From: Evernia prunastri
Lineage: Eukaryota > Ascomycota > Lecanoromycetes > Lecanorales > Parmeliaceae
Assembly (NCBI GenBank): GCA_003184365.1
Contig: NKYR01000039.1
Coordinates: 1-64,000 of the forward strand
Reading direction: 5' to 3'
DNA length: 64,000 bases
The position numbers were made by a program, and so were the translations under genes. Shown piece by piece: positions 1 to 11,081 of this stretch; position 1 is the stretch's first letter, and each line of letters begins with the position of its first letter. The notes under the pieces are model-generated. The model was not told where the DNA came from. It saw only the letters and a list, made by a program, of their open reading frames with translations, and searched no databases.

Positions 1-404
1 TATAATGAGCTGATTACCGTACTGCAGGCCTCAGGCCCATAAATGATGTCGTTGTGGTTGTGGGAACAAAAATGTGGTTTTGCGCTGTTGTTGATCCTTG
101 TGTCAATGTCATGGTTCCAGCTCACAACACCATGACTCCTACCACTCGGCCGTATCGGGCCTAGCGCGGCTTGGCCCTGCCCACAAATATCGGCCTTCTG
201 CCATCATTAGACCTTGATAGCTATTATTCCGTTCATACCGGAATCAATGCATTCAGCTACACCTCCAGTCCCTGACAGTCAAAAATTTTAGCGCTAGATT
301 TTTAACCTCCTTCTAAAAAAAAATCTCTGCCCTTAAAACCTCAAGCAATATATTAATCGATTCATTATATTTTAGAGTATATATAAGACTATTCTTAGAG
401 GTCG
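1..404 (+). mobile_element. LTR tail plus 5' internal segment of an LTR retrotransposon (partial copy)
   Basis: Bases 1-111 are the 3' part of the LTR seen complete at 410-902, ending in CA. From 112 the sequence continues with TGGTTCCAGCTCAC, which fits a primer-binding site (begins TGG, complement of a tRNA CCA end). Bases 112-404 are nearly identical to 903-1195. The segment stops at an N at 405, directly followed by purine-rich AGGG and the next LTR, so most of the internal coding region is absent, probably collapsed in assembly. Confidence 0.75.
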
Positions 405-409
405 NAGGG

Positions 410-902
410 TGTGTCGGTATTGCGGAGGCTTGATGTGAAGTGAAATGTAATGTAATGTCTAGATGTTGAGATCTGACAGTGTAGAGGCGTTACGGCCTTT
501 GCTGAAATGACTGTTTATTGCTGACTGGAATGACTGTTTATTGCTGAAATGACACGTGGCATCTTGCGGACGTGTCGAGAGGTTGACTGTATTTGCTGAA
601 TATGATAGGCTTATGAGAGGGCGAGGTCGGTAGATATCTATATCGTTGACTAGTATGGCTCAGTCGAAAGAAAGGCTTTTGATGGCCTGACTGTCGGAAA
701 GAGTACGTGGCATTGCGCGATTTTCAGGGGGTCCTTGGACCCGAGGCCTACAGTCGTGTAAACCGCTCATTATGGGCACGGGCAGATACCTTATAATGAG
801 CTGATTACCGTACTGCAGGCCTCAGGCCCATAAATGATGTCGTTGTGGTTGTGGGAACAAAAATGTGGTTTTGCGCTGTTGTTGATCCTTGTGTCAATGT
901 CA
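410..902 (+). repeat. Long terminal repeat, copy A (about 493 bp)
   Basis: Starts TGTGTCGGTATTGCGG after a purine tract and ends GTGTCAATGTCA. The same unit recurs at 1757-2242 with small differences. TG..CA ends, a purine tract in front and a TGG primer-binding site behind are classical LTR borders. Direction of transcription is inferred to be plus because the primer-binding site lies downstream of this LTR. Confidence 0.8.
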
Positions 903-1756
903 TGGTTCCAGCTCACAACACCATGACTCCTACCACTCGGCCGTATCGGGCCTAGCGCGGCTTGGCCCTGCCCACAAATATCGGCCTTCTGCCATCATTA
1001 GACCTGGATAGCTATGATTCCGTTCATACCGGAATCAATGCATTCAGCTACACCTCCAGTCCCTGACAGTCAAAAATTTTAGCGCTAGATTTTTAACCTC
1101 CTTCTAAAAAAAAATCTCTGCCCTTAAAACCTCAAGCAATATATTAATCGATTCATTATATTTTAGAGTATATATAAGACTATTCTTAGAGGTCGTCGAA
1201 CCGCCGATATTATAAATTCTATATCACTAGATTTTCTCTCTAATATTAACTTTTTAAGCTATTATAAAAATATACTTATCTATATATAGCTTTTTTATTA
1301 TATATTATTATAATATATATATATTTCTATATGAAAATAAGATTTTATTATAGATATAGTATCTACTAAAAAGTTATAACAATATTAAAAAATTTAACTA
1401 AAATTTTAAAGATCTTCAATAATTTATTTGCCTTGAACCTACACTATCTAGAATTTTCATATATTATTTAATAGTTTAAAAAGAATAATTCCTGAAATTT
1501 TTATAACATTTGGTGGTTTGGTTCTCGCGTGATAATATANAGTCTATTGCTCGGTAGGCGGCCGAGGTTCAAGATCCGGCATCACCTTTATCGAGGAATG
1601 AGACGGCGGATACGTTTCGATAGGGCGAAGTCGAACGATTGGAAACCGTATATATTGAGGCACTCCGGAAGAGGACAGAGTGGATATTCGCTCGTGTTGT
1701 AGGCTGAATAGGTAGTCGATGACGGTAGAAGAATATGCCCTCTTGGGGTAAGAGGG
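903..1756 (+). mobile_element. Internal region of the LTR retrotransposon, collapsed and decayed
   Basis: Begins with the putative primer-binding site and repeats 112-404, then turns strongly AT-rich from about 1200 to 1540 with no long reading frame. An N at 1540 marks a join. From 1541 to 1756 the composition returns to normal and the segment ends in a purine tract (AAGAGGG) just before the next LTR. At about 850 bp it is far too short for gag-pol, so the coding part is either missing from the assembly or deleted. I could not recognise pol motifs, so Ty1/copia versus Ty3/gypsy is undecided. Confidence 0.65.
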
Positions 1757-2242
1757 TGTGTCGGTATTGCGGAGGCTTGATGTGAAGTGAAATGTATTGT
1801 CTAGATGTTGAGATCTGACAGTATAGAGACGTTACGGTCTGTTGATTGCTGGAATGACTTGGATTGCTGGAACTGACTGAAATGACACGTGGCATATTGT
1901 TACCGGACGCGTCGAGAGGACTGTATGTGATATCGATCTTATGCTGAATATAATAGGCTTATGAGAGGGCGGTCCATATCGTTAACTTTATGACTCAGTC
2001 AAAAGGAAGGCATCGTGCTTGATGGCCTGACTGTCGGAAAGAGTACGTGACATTGCGCGATTTTCAGGGGGTCCTTGGACCCGAGGCCTACAGTCGTGTA
2101 AACCGCTCATTATGGGCACGGGCAGATACCTTATAATGAGCTGATTACCGTACTGCAGGCCTCAGGCCCATAAATGATGTCGTTGTGGTTGTGGGAACAA
2201 AAATGTGGTTTTGCGCTGTTGTTGATCCTTTTGTCGTTGTCA
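1757..2242 (+). repeat. Long terminal repeat, copy B (about 486 bp)
   Basis: Second full copy of the LTR, TGTGTCGG..GTTGTCA, with an internal deletion and several substitutions relative to 410-902 (for example near 1790-1870). It ends 79 bp before the proposed start codon of the Irs4-like gene at 2322. No clear target-site duplication is visible next to the array. Confidence 0.75.
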
Positions 2243-2321
2243 AGTTGTGAAATGGTGGTCTTGGGCGACCTTACTTAGATAGGCAAAGTGCCCCAAGAAG
2301 AAAAACCGGCCTGAGTACAAA

Positions 2322-4105
2322 ATGACGGAAAAACCGACAACGCCTTCCATACAGAGCACAACCCCGAAGGGATACGAAAGGACACAAGAGCCTGAAATCG
2401 ATGCGTGGGGGCAGCCTCGGCTCTTCCTAAAGTCCATGAGTTCATGACATTACCCGCCTACAGAAATCAATTACCCTCGAATTCGAACTCCGGTGATGTG
2501 AGACGACAGTCGACAGCTTGTCGAGGGGCTTCTCATGCCTTTGCCCTAGCTACCCCGACGAACCCCTTACCAAAGGTCTACGTCGGCACTAATGGAGCTC
2601 TCGCGGCAGCTGCCAGCGCCGGAATGGAAAAAAGAGTACAGCAAGGACAAATTATCGATTCAAATGGTCCAAGAAGGGAAGGGCACTGTACGAAGACGCC
2701 TTGTCGGTTTGGTACCTCAGATGCAGCTGAGACTTTCCGAGAGAAGTCCCCTTCCTATGCTGCTGCCTTGCGTGCCACCTCCAAGTCGCCCGCGTCCCTC
2801 GAATCAACATCAAATTCCCGCCGGCCGTTCCCTTCACAAACTCTAAGGGAAAACGGAATCGACACGCCAGCGACAACATCTCGCTTGACGGACAAGGCCG
2901 TCGTCGGAGCCACAGGTTCACTTGTGACTCTCTTCGAATCCAAGCAGGACGCGAAAAGGAATGTACCTATCACGCATTCTGTTCGTTACGTGACCAAGCC
3001 TACACCAGCAATTGCAAGTCCAACACCAATCAAGCCACTTTTACGGCCAACGCTATCCACTCCGAATTCGTCAAGTACGTACGCACTCGAATCTGAGCTA
3101 AAAACAGATGTTACAGCCTTAAGCTCTGCAAAGATGAATACCGCTGCTGCTGCTGCGGCTGCCAATTCAGCTGGTCGAGCCAAAGCAGCAACAATAAGGT
3201 TAAGTAAATCGGCACATTCGATTGTCTTACCACGCACTGTGCCTGGACCTCCAGCTCCACGCCGATCCGGAGAGCGTACGCGACTTGATGCAGCATCAGA
3301 AAACAGCAAGAGCTCGTCTAGGATTGCGATTGGAGGTGCCCCATTGGCATCTGCTCAGGCTCGGCCTGCAGGGCCCAGTACTGCATTCTTAACGACTCGG
3401 TCAGACCCAGCATTTCCACTTTTGACGCCATCTTCTGGTCCACCTTCACGTCCGCTTCTACCGCCCAGATCTTCAACGAGCTTTGAGACGAAGATTGATT
3501 CTTTGGCTAATACTATCGTCGCCGCTTCGCTGGCTTCATCGCGTGCCCCCTCTCCAACAAAACAGCCACCACCACAGCCCCGTCGTCACAAGTCGCATTC
3601 TATATTTCATAATCATTATAGCCAGGAACAACTGTCTCGAACGCCAGGTTCAGCCAAAGCTATGAGGCAGACGATGCGAGGACAATTACCGTCAGATGAT
3701 GAAATGGAATACAAAAAGAGAAGCATCCTTATGAGGAAGCATCCGCACAAACATCATGAAGGTGATCGAACGAGGTATAAGGCTACTGTGACCGAACGGG
3801 AAAGACGGAGGTATGACGGTGTCTGGGCTGCTAATAAAGGAATTTGGATGGACGCCAATTCAGCGGATAAAGTCCTTAATCTCGTGGTTCGCGACATTTG
3901 GAGCCGGAGCCATCTTTCAATTGATGTTCTGGCCGAGATCTGGAACTTGGTTACGCCAGGTAGTGATAGTCTCAACCGCAATGAATTTGTGGTAGGAATG
4001 TGGCTGATCGATCAACGCTTAAAGGGTAGGAAGCTACCTCCTATGGTTTCGGAGTCTTTGTGGAATAGTTTGCACGGCATCAAAGTATCTCGGCATCAAC
4101 ATTGA
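2322..4105 (+). CDS. irs4: Irs4/Tax4-like EH-domain protein (increased rDNA silencing protein 4 family)
   Basis: The C-terminal 120 residues (from about 3770) hold an Eps15-homology (EH) domain with the family block RERRRYDGVWAANKG, then VVRDIWSRS, LAEIWNLV and FVVGMWLIDQRLKGRKLP. The N-terminal 430 residues are Ser/Pro/Ala-rich and look disordered, as in fungal Irs4. Family members bind NPF-type partners and act in phosphoinositide control and silencing (known for yeast Irs4/Tax4, not shown here). The long open frame has no ATG before 2444. A better model joins 2322-2404 to 2464-4105 across a 59-nt intron (GTGGGG..CTACAG), which gives an ATG start and 574 residues. The 5' exon is an inference. 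Confidence 0.85.
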
Positions 4106-4727
4106 GCGCAGAGACTTTTATGATGAGGGAGTTTACAAGATACCCATGAAACAAGGAATAGTACTTGAACAAAAGTTGGCAGTTCACGAGTCGACATTTG
4201 AGACTACAGCCCGAAGGCCCAGAAGCAAATGCCATCCATTGTGACAGACACTCACAACGTCCCAGCCTAAGACGATCCTCGATTATCTTCCAAAAAAGAA
4301 AGCCACTTTTGTCGTTAGATATTGGGGACATGGATCCTTCCGACCTTGCATAGACGTTATTCGAAAACAGCGATGCCAATGTTCAACATGAAATTTTTGT
4401 AGGACTGAATGCATCAAGGACTATATTACCCCAAGACATGCCTTTGAAAGCTTAAGATCAATAGTACACAGGCGCGCGTTACCAGACAGACAGTAGCCGA
4501 CCTGATATTCTGACATCGAGCAATTCAATAGAATACACTGAATATGGAAAAGGAAAAGAATAGATGCAAAAAATCAATGCTTCCGGCCACATGTTCACTG
4601 ACGCCTGTCAGAGGATTGCTAACCTTCACCTGGTGTGCATATCCGGATTGTTGGAAAATATGAGCAAGAAACAAGAGCCATGTTCATGATTTGAAGTAAC
4701 AGTTCCGTAAGTCGTGATTTTCGATAG
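4106..4727. other. Convergent intergenic region
   Basis: Lies between the 3' ends of the Irs4-like gene (+) and ase1 (-). I see only short frames without recognisable content; it probably holds the two 3' untranslated regions and termination signals. Confidence 0.5.
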
Positions 4728-7185
4728 TCAGAAGGCATCTTCATCCGTCCAAGCAGACTCGCTTCCTGTAACAAGCCTCTGTCCACCTTCCTCAATCACA
4801 GTCTGCTTGCTAATCCCGGCGCCAAGCGCGCCTTTCACCTTTTTCCCAGGGCCGCCTGCTGTGTACCCTCCTTCTGGTTCGAAACGCTTGCCCGTCTTCG
4901 CAGCTCGCAGCCTAGCATGGTACGCTTCGCTCAAATCTACTTCTGGCTCAGAAGCATCGTCAAAGGTTTCCCAATTCTCCGATCCCGAGGCGACCGTCGT
5001 AGATGTTGATGTTGTTGATATTTGTCTGCTATCGGCAGTTGGCACATACTTTTGGTGGCGAGTATCGTACCGCGCTGAAGCTTGTGCGTCTCGGTAGTTT
5101 TGCGGTGTATTTCGCTCAGATTGCATCATGGAGGTAGGTACGTATGACATACGCTCTCGGTCATCATAGACATCTTCTGGCGTGATCTGCCGAACGCTTC
5201 CAGTTGTTGATGACGCAGCACTCTCGCATCGCATGTTCTCCTCGTCATAGGCACTGGACAGTGTAGCGTTGGGAGGGACAAATAAGTCTCTCATTTTTGG
5301 AGGTGGCGCCCTAGCAGGTGGCCCCATCTTTCGCATGGTGCTAGTATCGTACGATGGCTCGGGTACAGCTGCGCGTCGCTCCGGTGAGTTTCCGCCGTGC
5401 TGCATGTTGCCCAATGGAACGCGGGCTGGAATTTTAGACGGGGTCCTTCCTCCAGTGGTAGAAATTGAATTTGTCATGGGATTGCGCCTGAGAGTACCTG
5501 CTGGTGTTGCTGTTGTAGATCGAGAAGGTGGGTAAGCACGCATGACACTGCCGGCTCGTGATGATGACGGCGCTGGGGCGGACTTCAGTGGTACCTTTTG
5601 CGTCGTCGATGCTGGGCCTGAGGGAGTCTTTGATCTTGGTGGTAAGCTCTTTGCAACTAATGTCGCAAGCTCGTCCAGGTACCGTACTCCATGAACTAGG
5701 AAAGGCCGGCCGTAGTCATCCTCCCAACGCTCTAAAGATTTGTTGAGCTCCAACTCAACTTTTGGCAAGTCTTTTGCAATCCTCTTCCTCATCTTCTCTT
5801 CCCTCAACAATCGGGTCGGATCACGTTTTTCCCCTTTATTGTTCTTTCCCAAGAGTCGCGAAGCATCCTGGCTCGCAGCTGTCAGATCGTCTCGGTCCTT
5901 TACCAACGATCGGTGCTTGTCAATCAAAAGCAAGGTAGGGGCGCGCTGCTCTTTCAGTGCTTCAAGACGTGAGATTTCTGCCTCGTGTGCAGAAAGAAGG
6001 GCATCGCTGTAGACGTCAGAGAAGGCCGGTGCAAATTCGAGCATCTCCTCCTCGGAAAAAAAGAGACCATCCCACAGCTCCTGGAGCTTGAACCGTGCAT
6101 CTTCAACGAAGAGGTGCAGATTTTGTCGCTTCAACTCGTTCAATCTATCCAATTCCGCCTCGAACTCATTGATCGCTCTCAATCCACATCCTCGATTTCC
6201 GGCTAGGAATCGCCTGCGGTCCGCTTCTTCTACGCCAAGGCGATCCCAGAGGCCTTCAACGGTATTTTTCAGCTCTTTCAGCTTCCGTTCTCGACCTCGC
6301 TTCTCCTCAATGAGCCTATCGCGTTTGGCCTGCAATCGGTGGATATCATTTTCGTGGAGTCCTAGTTGCTCTGGAGCCTCTCGGTAGTACTTCACGATCG
6401 AGCTTTCTGTCTGCGCTTGTGGTGTGCCTAATTCTGCCCAAAAGTTCACAATGTCTTCTGCTAAGGTTTTGATAGAGCCAATTCGCCGCGTGTACTCCTC
6501 GTACACGCGGGAAAACTCATTGTCGAGTGATGTGATGTATGATGGTGACAGGTCGAAAGTTGGGTGGAGCGACGAAGTAGTTGATGTAGGCGGTAGGGTG
6601 ATTTGGACGAATGATGGCTCGAGGTGAGAAGAATAAGACTCGAGCGCCTGAACGAGTTCTGCAATACCTTAGCGATAGGCCCTATGGATCGTTGTATATC
6701 TCACTTTTGACCTGCTCAAACCTCTCACGGTGGATTTTGGCAATTGTGTTGTGCTTCTCCTTCAGAACTTGTAGGCACTGTATGAGAGGTACAGTAACTT
6801 TCAACTTTTCATCTGCTAGCTGGTATGCATCATTAGGTGCACGATCTTCTAGCGACGCTTCCATCTGCTTGATTGTCTTGATTATTCGGTGAGCTTCTTC
6901 GGTAAGGTCGCTTTTCTCACTGTGGAGGGTCAGTGAGATCTGAGAGGTTGACGTGGTAATTGCGGCTTACGCTGTGACCAAGCGCAGCTGATTATGTAGT
7001 GTTTCTGACAGAGCAGTGAAGAGCTGTGATGTTCGTCAGAAAATTTGTGTGGCCTTTGATATGTCACAACCTACCTCCGACTCTCGTGATTCCCTCTCAT
7101 GATCGGGGACCCCGATTTCGTCGAACAAACCATGCAATTGGCCAATGATGGTGGACACCTGCGTGGTCAGATAATTTGAGTCCAT
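4728..7185 (-). CDS. ase1: Ase1/PRC1/MAP65 microtubule-bundling protein
   Basis: Antiparallel microtubule cross-linker of the anaphase spindle midzone. Four exons fit: 7185-7075, 7023-6971, 6919-6705, 6658-4728, giving 769 residues. All three introns (about 45-51 nt) have GT..AG ends and the phases match. The start MDSNYLTTQVSTIIGQLHGL and the following LFDEIGVP block are characteristic of the family N-terminus. A long mostly helical central part follows, including the spectrin-like region with VYEEYTRRIGS. The C-terminal third is basic, Ser/Thr/Pro-rich and low-complexity, as expected for the microtubule-binding tail that cyclin-dependent kinases phosphorylate in other species. An ATG 16 codons upstream (7233) is in frame, but family alignment favours 7185. 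Confidence 0.92.
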
Positions 7186-7546
7186 AACTGGCCGATATCT
7201 CTCTGCGACTCGAGGCTTCGAAGCGTGACCCAAGTGTCAGAACAGCAGCGGATGTTTCGTTTTCACTAGTAATGGAGGCGCGTTGTTATTGATTGATGGA
7301 CCTGCAAATTATAAAGTTCTTCGTCGTTTTGGGCTAATCGCATCTGGCGTGGGTATTCCACGTATTCCACAAATACAGTTGCCACGACGATTATCGATAG
7401 CATCCATTTTCGGCCTAGGCTTTATTTCTTTCCGCGCGTCGAAACGGAATTATTTTTAACACCTTCTGAAGCTCTGTTCTCTGTTCCGTATTGATACAAA
7501 CGAACGATATCCACCATGATACTACTACCTTCTTAACACTCTCAAG

Positions 7547-8617
7547 ATGGATAGGTCTCAGAAAGCATGGGGTGAGCTCCTTTACATGTTCTCTCCATTC
7601 AGTCACATACTTACTGAAACAGAGCTTGAAAATGCTGTCAAGTTGGTTGATTCTCGGCGTGACGCCCTTTATGCCTACGACGATGCTGAGCAAAAATCAA
7701 TCAACGCTGACGCTCCATGGAAGAAAGATCCACATCACTTCAAAAATGTTCGCATTTCCGCCGTCGCTCTGCTCAAAATGGTTATGCATGCACGCTCTGG
7801 GGGATCGATAGAGGTCATGGGCCTCATGCAAGGCAAGATCTCCGGTGACACATTCATTGTTACAGACGCTTTCAGATTGCCTGTCGAAGGCACCGAGACC
7901 CGAGTCAACGCATCAGAACAAGCCAACGAGTACATTGTCCAGTATTTAGCGTCATGTCGAGAGAGCGGCCAGGAAGAGAACGCTATCGGATGGTACCACA
8001 GTCATCCTGGCTACGGGTGCTGGCTATCTGGTATCGATGTGGACACGCAGATGACACAGCAATCGTACTCAGACCCTTTTCTCGCTGTGGTCATAGATCC
8101 AGACCGCACGATATCTGCCGGCAAGGTCGAGATCGGCGCCTTTCGAACGTTTCCGAAGGATTACCAGCCTGCAGCAATTGGCGGTGGAGATGGCTATCAG
8201 ACGATACCACTGTCGAAGATTGAGGACTTCGGCGCACACGCTAGCAGGTATTACTCCCTGGAGATATCACATTTCAAGAGCACACTGGATACACATCTGT
8301 TGGAATTGCTGTGGAATAAGTATTGGGTATCTACGCTCAGCCAGAGTCCACTGTCCACCAATCGTGAATACGGCAGCAAGCAAATGTTGGACTTGGGTGA
8401 GAAGATTCGACAAGCGGAGAAGAATGTAAAAGCAGGTTCACGGGGAGGGCAGCATAGACTCAACAGTCAGGATACCCAGCTCGACAAGGTGATTCGCGAT
8501 AGCAACAAGATAGCGGGCGAAGAGGTCACTGGGCTTCTTGCCAGCGATTTTAAGGCAAAACTCTTCAATGGCGTTGGAGCTTCGGTTGCCCGTAGAAAGA
8601 ATAGCTCGGAGGCATGA
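7547..8617 (+). CDS. csn5: COP9 signalosome subunit 5, JAMM metalloprotease
   Basis: Catalytic subunit of the COP9 signalosome, which removes Nedd8 from cullins and so resets SCF-type ubiquitin ligases. The MPN domain is intact: EVMGLMQGK with the catalytic Glu, then the JAMM motif HSHPGYGCWLSGID (H-x-H-x10-D). Two exons fit: 7547-7571 and 7623-8617, 339 residues. The 51-nt intron is a multiple of three and has no stop, so the unspliced frame reads straight through. Removing it produces AWELENAVKLVD, which matches the conserved WELEN start of the family; the read-through insert does not. The gene is divergent from ase1, with about 360 bp between the start codons. Confidence 0.95.
   Translation: MDRSQKAWGELLYMFSPFSHILTETELENAVKLVDSRRDALYAYDDAEQKSINADAPWKKDPHHFKNVRISAVALLKMVMHARSGGSIEVMGLMQGKISGDTFIVTDAFRLPVEGTETRVNASEQANEYIVQYLASCRESGQEENAIGWYHSHPGYGCWLSGIDVDTQMTQQSYSDPFLAVVIDPDRTISAGKVEIGAFRTFPKDYQPAAIGGGDGYQTIPLSKIEDFGAHASRYYSLEISHFKSTLDTHLLELLWNKYWVSTLSQSPLSTNREYGSKQMLDLGEKIRQAEKNVKAGSRGGQHRLNSQDTQLDKVIRDSNKIAGEEVTGLLASDFKAKLFNGVGASVARRKNSSEA
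7572..7622 (+). other. In-frame, stop-free 51-nt intron of csn5
   Basis: GTGAGC donor and ACAG acceptor, with CTTACTGA-like and AGTCAC elements near the 3' end. Retention would insert 17 residues (starting GELLYMFSPF) into the N-terminus without shifting frame. Family conservation across the junction (WELEN) argues that the spliced form is the functional one. Confidence 0.75.
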
Positions 8618-8704
8618 CCTCAGGGGTTTTTGCTTCTGGCCATACAACGAGCAATGAGATTACGAATCAAATATGCCAAATATAGATGACTGTCCCCGTT
8701 TACT

Positions 8705-10743
8705 TTATGCAGAGCTATTGTTCGCTTCAAACGTCTTCTTCTCTAGCACTGCCGCCGCATCCTCAATCCTTTCGAGAGACGCATCTCTACCTAATATACT
8801 CATTGTGAGAATCAATGTTGGACCAGGACGACCTCCTGTCAGGGCCCACCGTAGAAAATGTTGCACAGAGACTTTAGCCACTTTCGCAAGGTCCGGAATT
8901 TGATTCAAGTCCTGACTGCACTGCATGGAAAGGCTGTTGACAACGTTCTCTAAAGCTTCTCTCAGACTCGGTTCGCCCCATTGCTCGGGCAAAACTTTCC
9001 GAAAGCGATCTGTTATCTTGGCGATAATGTCGGTCAACATAACGTCCTTTGGTCCGCGTTGGTATTCTTCTCGTGGTTCGAGAAAGAAAAATTGGGAATT
9101 ACGCTCGACAAAGTTTGAGGGTGTAGTGTAATTCTTTGCGTCAACCTTCAACAACGCAGCAATACGGTCTTTGAGCTCGGAGGTTGAACAGCCCCTCGTC
9201 CTGAAAATACAAGGGCCGTTAGCAAGGATCCGGCGCTTTAGAAGAGATTGTCCTTACTCAGGATGCGCTTGAAGGTGCTGCTCTTCAACAATAGCAAGGA
9301 TCCTATCAATCATTGCCGAATACTCATTGCCTTCTTTTTCGACGTATTTTTGGGCGTAACGCTTTTGGAGGTGAAGGAGCTTTTTTGGTGCTGCTATGGT
9401 ATTGCCTTTTGTAAATTTGAGATCGAACTGGCGAGTGTCAACGAATCCTTACTACGTAACTCGTCACGGCTGAACGTACATTCTGTATAAGGTCCTGCAT
9501 ATTCAACTGATCATCACCTAGCCTGTGAGACCAACCAAACAGAGCAACATAGTTTACCAAAGCCTCTGGAAATATACCATGCTGTCGAAAAGAGTGGATG
9601 TCAAGAGCCAAATCTCGCTTGCTGAATTTCTGTCGGGATGCATCCTGCAACAAACCAACATGGGCGAAAATCGGCGGCTCCCAATCGAATGCATTATACA
9701 TTACAATATGTTTAGGAGTCGATGGCATCCATTCCTGACCACGTCAACCTAATGATCGCACGGAAATTTACAAACCAGGATCCGCTTACCACTGCACGAA
9801 TGACATGCGTGATGCCCATGTGGTGATCGTCAACGACGTTCGCCAAATGATAGGTCGGGTGCCCGTCAGACTTGACAAGAACCGGGTCTTCAAAGCTGAG
9901 CTGTGGACGTGGCGTTTGTGCTCCTTTTCTACTTTGACGCTGGCCAATAGCTCCATAAACAAGATCGATGTACGGGGGTGGGACCTCAGGAATCTTCAAC
10001 CGAACCACATGTTGTTCCCCTTTTGAATTACGTTCCTCGGACTCTTCGGCTGGGATGCTGATGCACGTTCGATCGTAGTCGCTGGGTAGTCCGAGGCCAT
10101 TCCTTTCCTTCGCAAGGCTGTTCAAGCGCTCCGTGGAACAAAAACATCGATAGGCGTGCCCAGATCGCAGCAGCTTCTGTGCATGGCTCTGGTACATAGA
10201 CGTTCTTTCGGACTACACAATTGTCAGTGAAGGCTCCACTTGCTTCGCATGCCATTGGTACCTGCTTGTACGGTCCATAGGGACCTCCGATATCGGGGCC
10301 TGGGGAGTCTATCAGAAATACAAGATAGTGGAATCAACCATGCGCATCTGCATACCCTCATCCCATTGCAAGCCAGCCCACTTCAGGTCCTGATATAACC
10401 TGTTCTCGGCGTCATCCACAATCCTTTTCTTCAACGATCAGCCCTGTGAATGATCCCATTTCCCTGACTCGGTGTTTGGACCAACTTTGTCTGTGTCTTC
10501 TATCCGTAATATGAATTGACCTCCTGTAGCTCTTGCAACTAAATAATTAAAAAGGGCCGTACGTAAAGAACCCAAATGAGGGTATCCTGTGGGTGACGGA
10601 GCAAACCGAGTTCTCGCTGGGGTTGTGGGGAGCTTTTGTGAAGGCCGCCTCTCTATTGCGTTTTGTGTGGTAGCTGTCGATAGGCATCTACAGCAGGTCC
10701 AAGCTTTACTCCCAGGGATGCTAATTCGCCTGGGTACTATCAT
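8705..10743 (-). CDS. mse1: Mitochondrial glutamyl-tRNA synthetase (class I)
   Basis: Charges mitochondrial tRNA with glutamate. Seven exons fit: 10743-10486, 10428-10356, 10308-10262, 10212-9790, 9734-9480, 9427-9258, 9200-8705, giving 573 residues with consistent phases. The N-terminus is rich in Arg/Ser/Thr without acidic residues (MIVPRRISIPGSKAWTCCRC), as expected for a mitochondrial presequence. Class I signatures: FAPSPTGYPHLGSLR (HIGH-type motif), RIEDTD, and KFSKRD (KMSKS-type). GITHVIRAVEWMPSTP is the conserved block spanning the exon 4/5 junction. The C-terminal anticodon-binding region carries the usual ALLKVDAK and LREALE segments. Convergent with csn5. Confidence 0.93.
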
Positions 10744-11080
10744 AATGTTTAAGGCTTCTCTTGCAGCAATCAGGGCACTTCTTGAAAGGAGGGAGCTATT
10801 TAACCTCGGCCTAACCTAGCGCGCTGAGGAGCTTTCTTCTTGTAGTGAACGTCGGAACTTAAAGAAAGCACTCAGAGGCTCGGTTTTTTGCTCGCACGTC
10901 AAATTCATTCACGGTCTTTATTCATACACTCCGTCTACGCCTCAAATATCAGTCGGTTATGTGGGGTTTTAAATGACTAATTAGCTCACCGTGAGGTCCA
11001 CGAGACCCTCACCGAGAGTAGGTCCCGTCATTCTAGACAAAGATATACCGCTGAAAACGAGCAGTGGATAGCTCTACCGG
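10744..11080. promoter_or_regulatory. Divergent intergenic region between mse1 and the DnaJ gene
   Basis: The two genes are transcribed away from each other, so both promoters should lie here. I recognise no specific operator or TATA element. No ATG in the frame of the DnaJ gene is found here, which leaves its start unresolved. Confidence 0.4.
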
Positions 11081-11081
11081 A

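Noticed and set aside
1569..1895. A 108-codon minus-strand frame in the LTR array
   Set aside because: It crosses the internal region into an LTR and carries no conserved motif.
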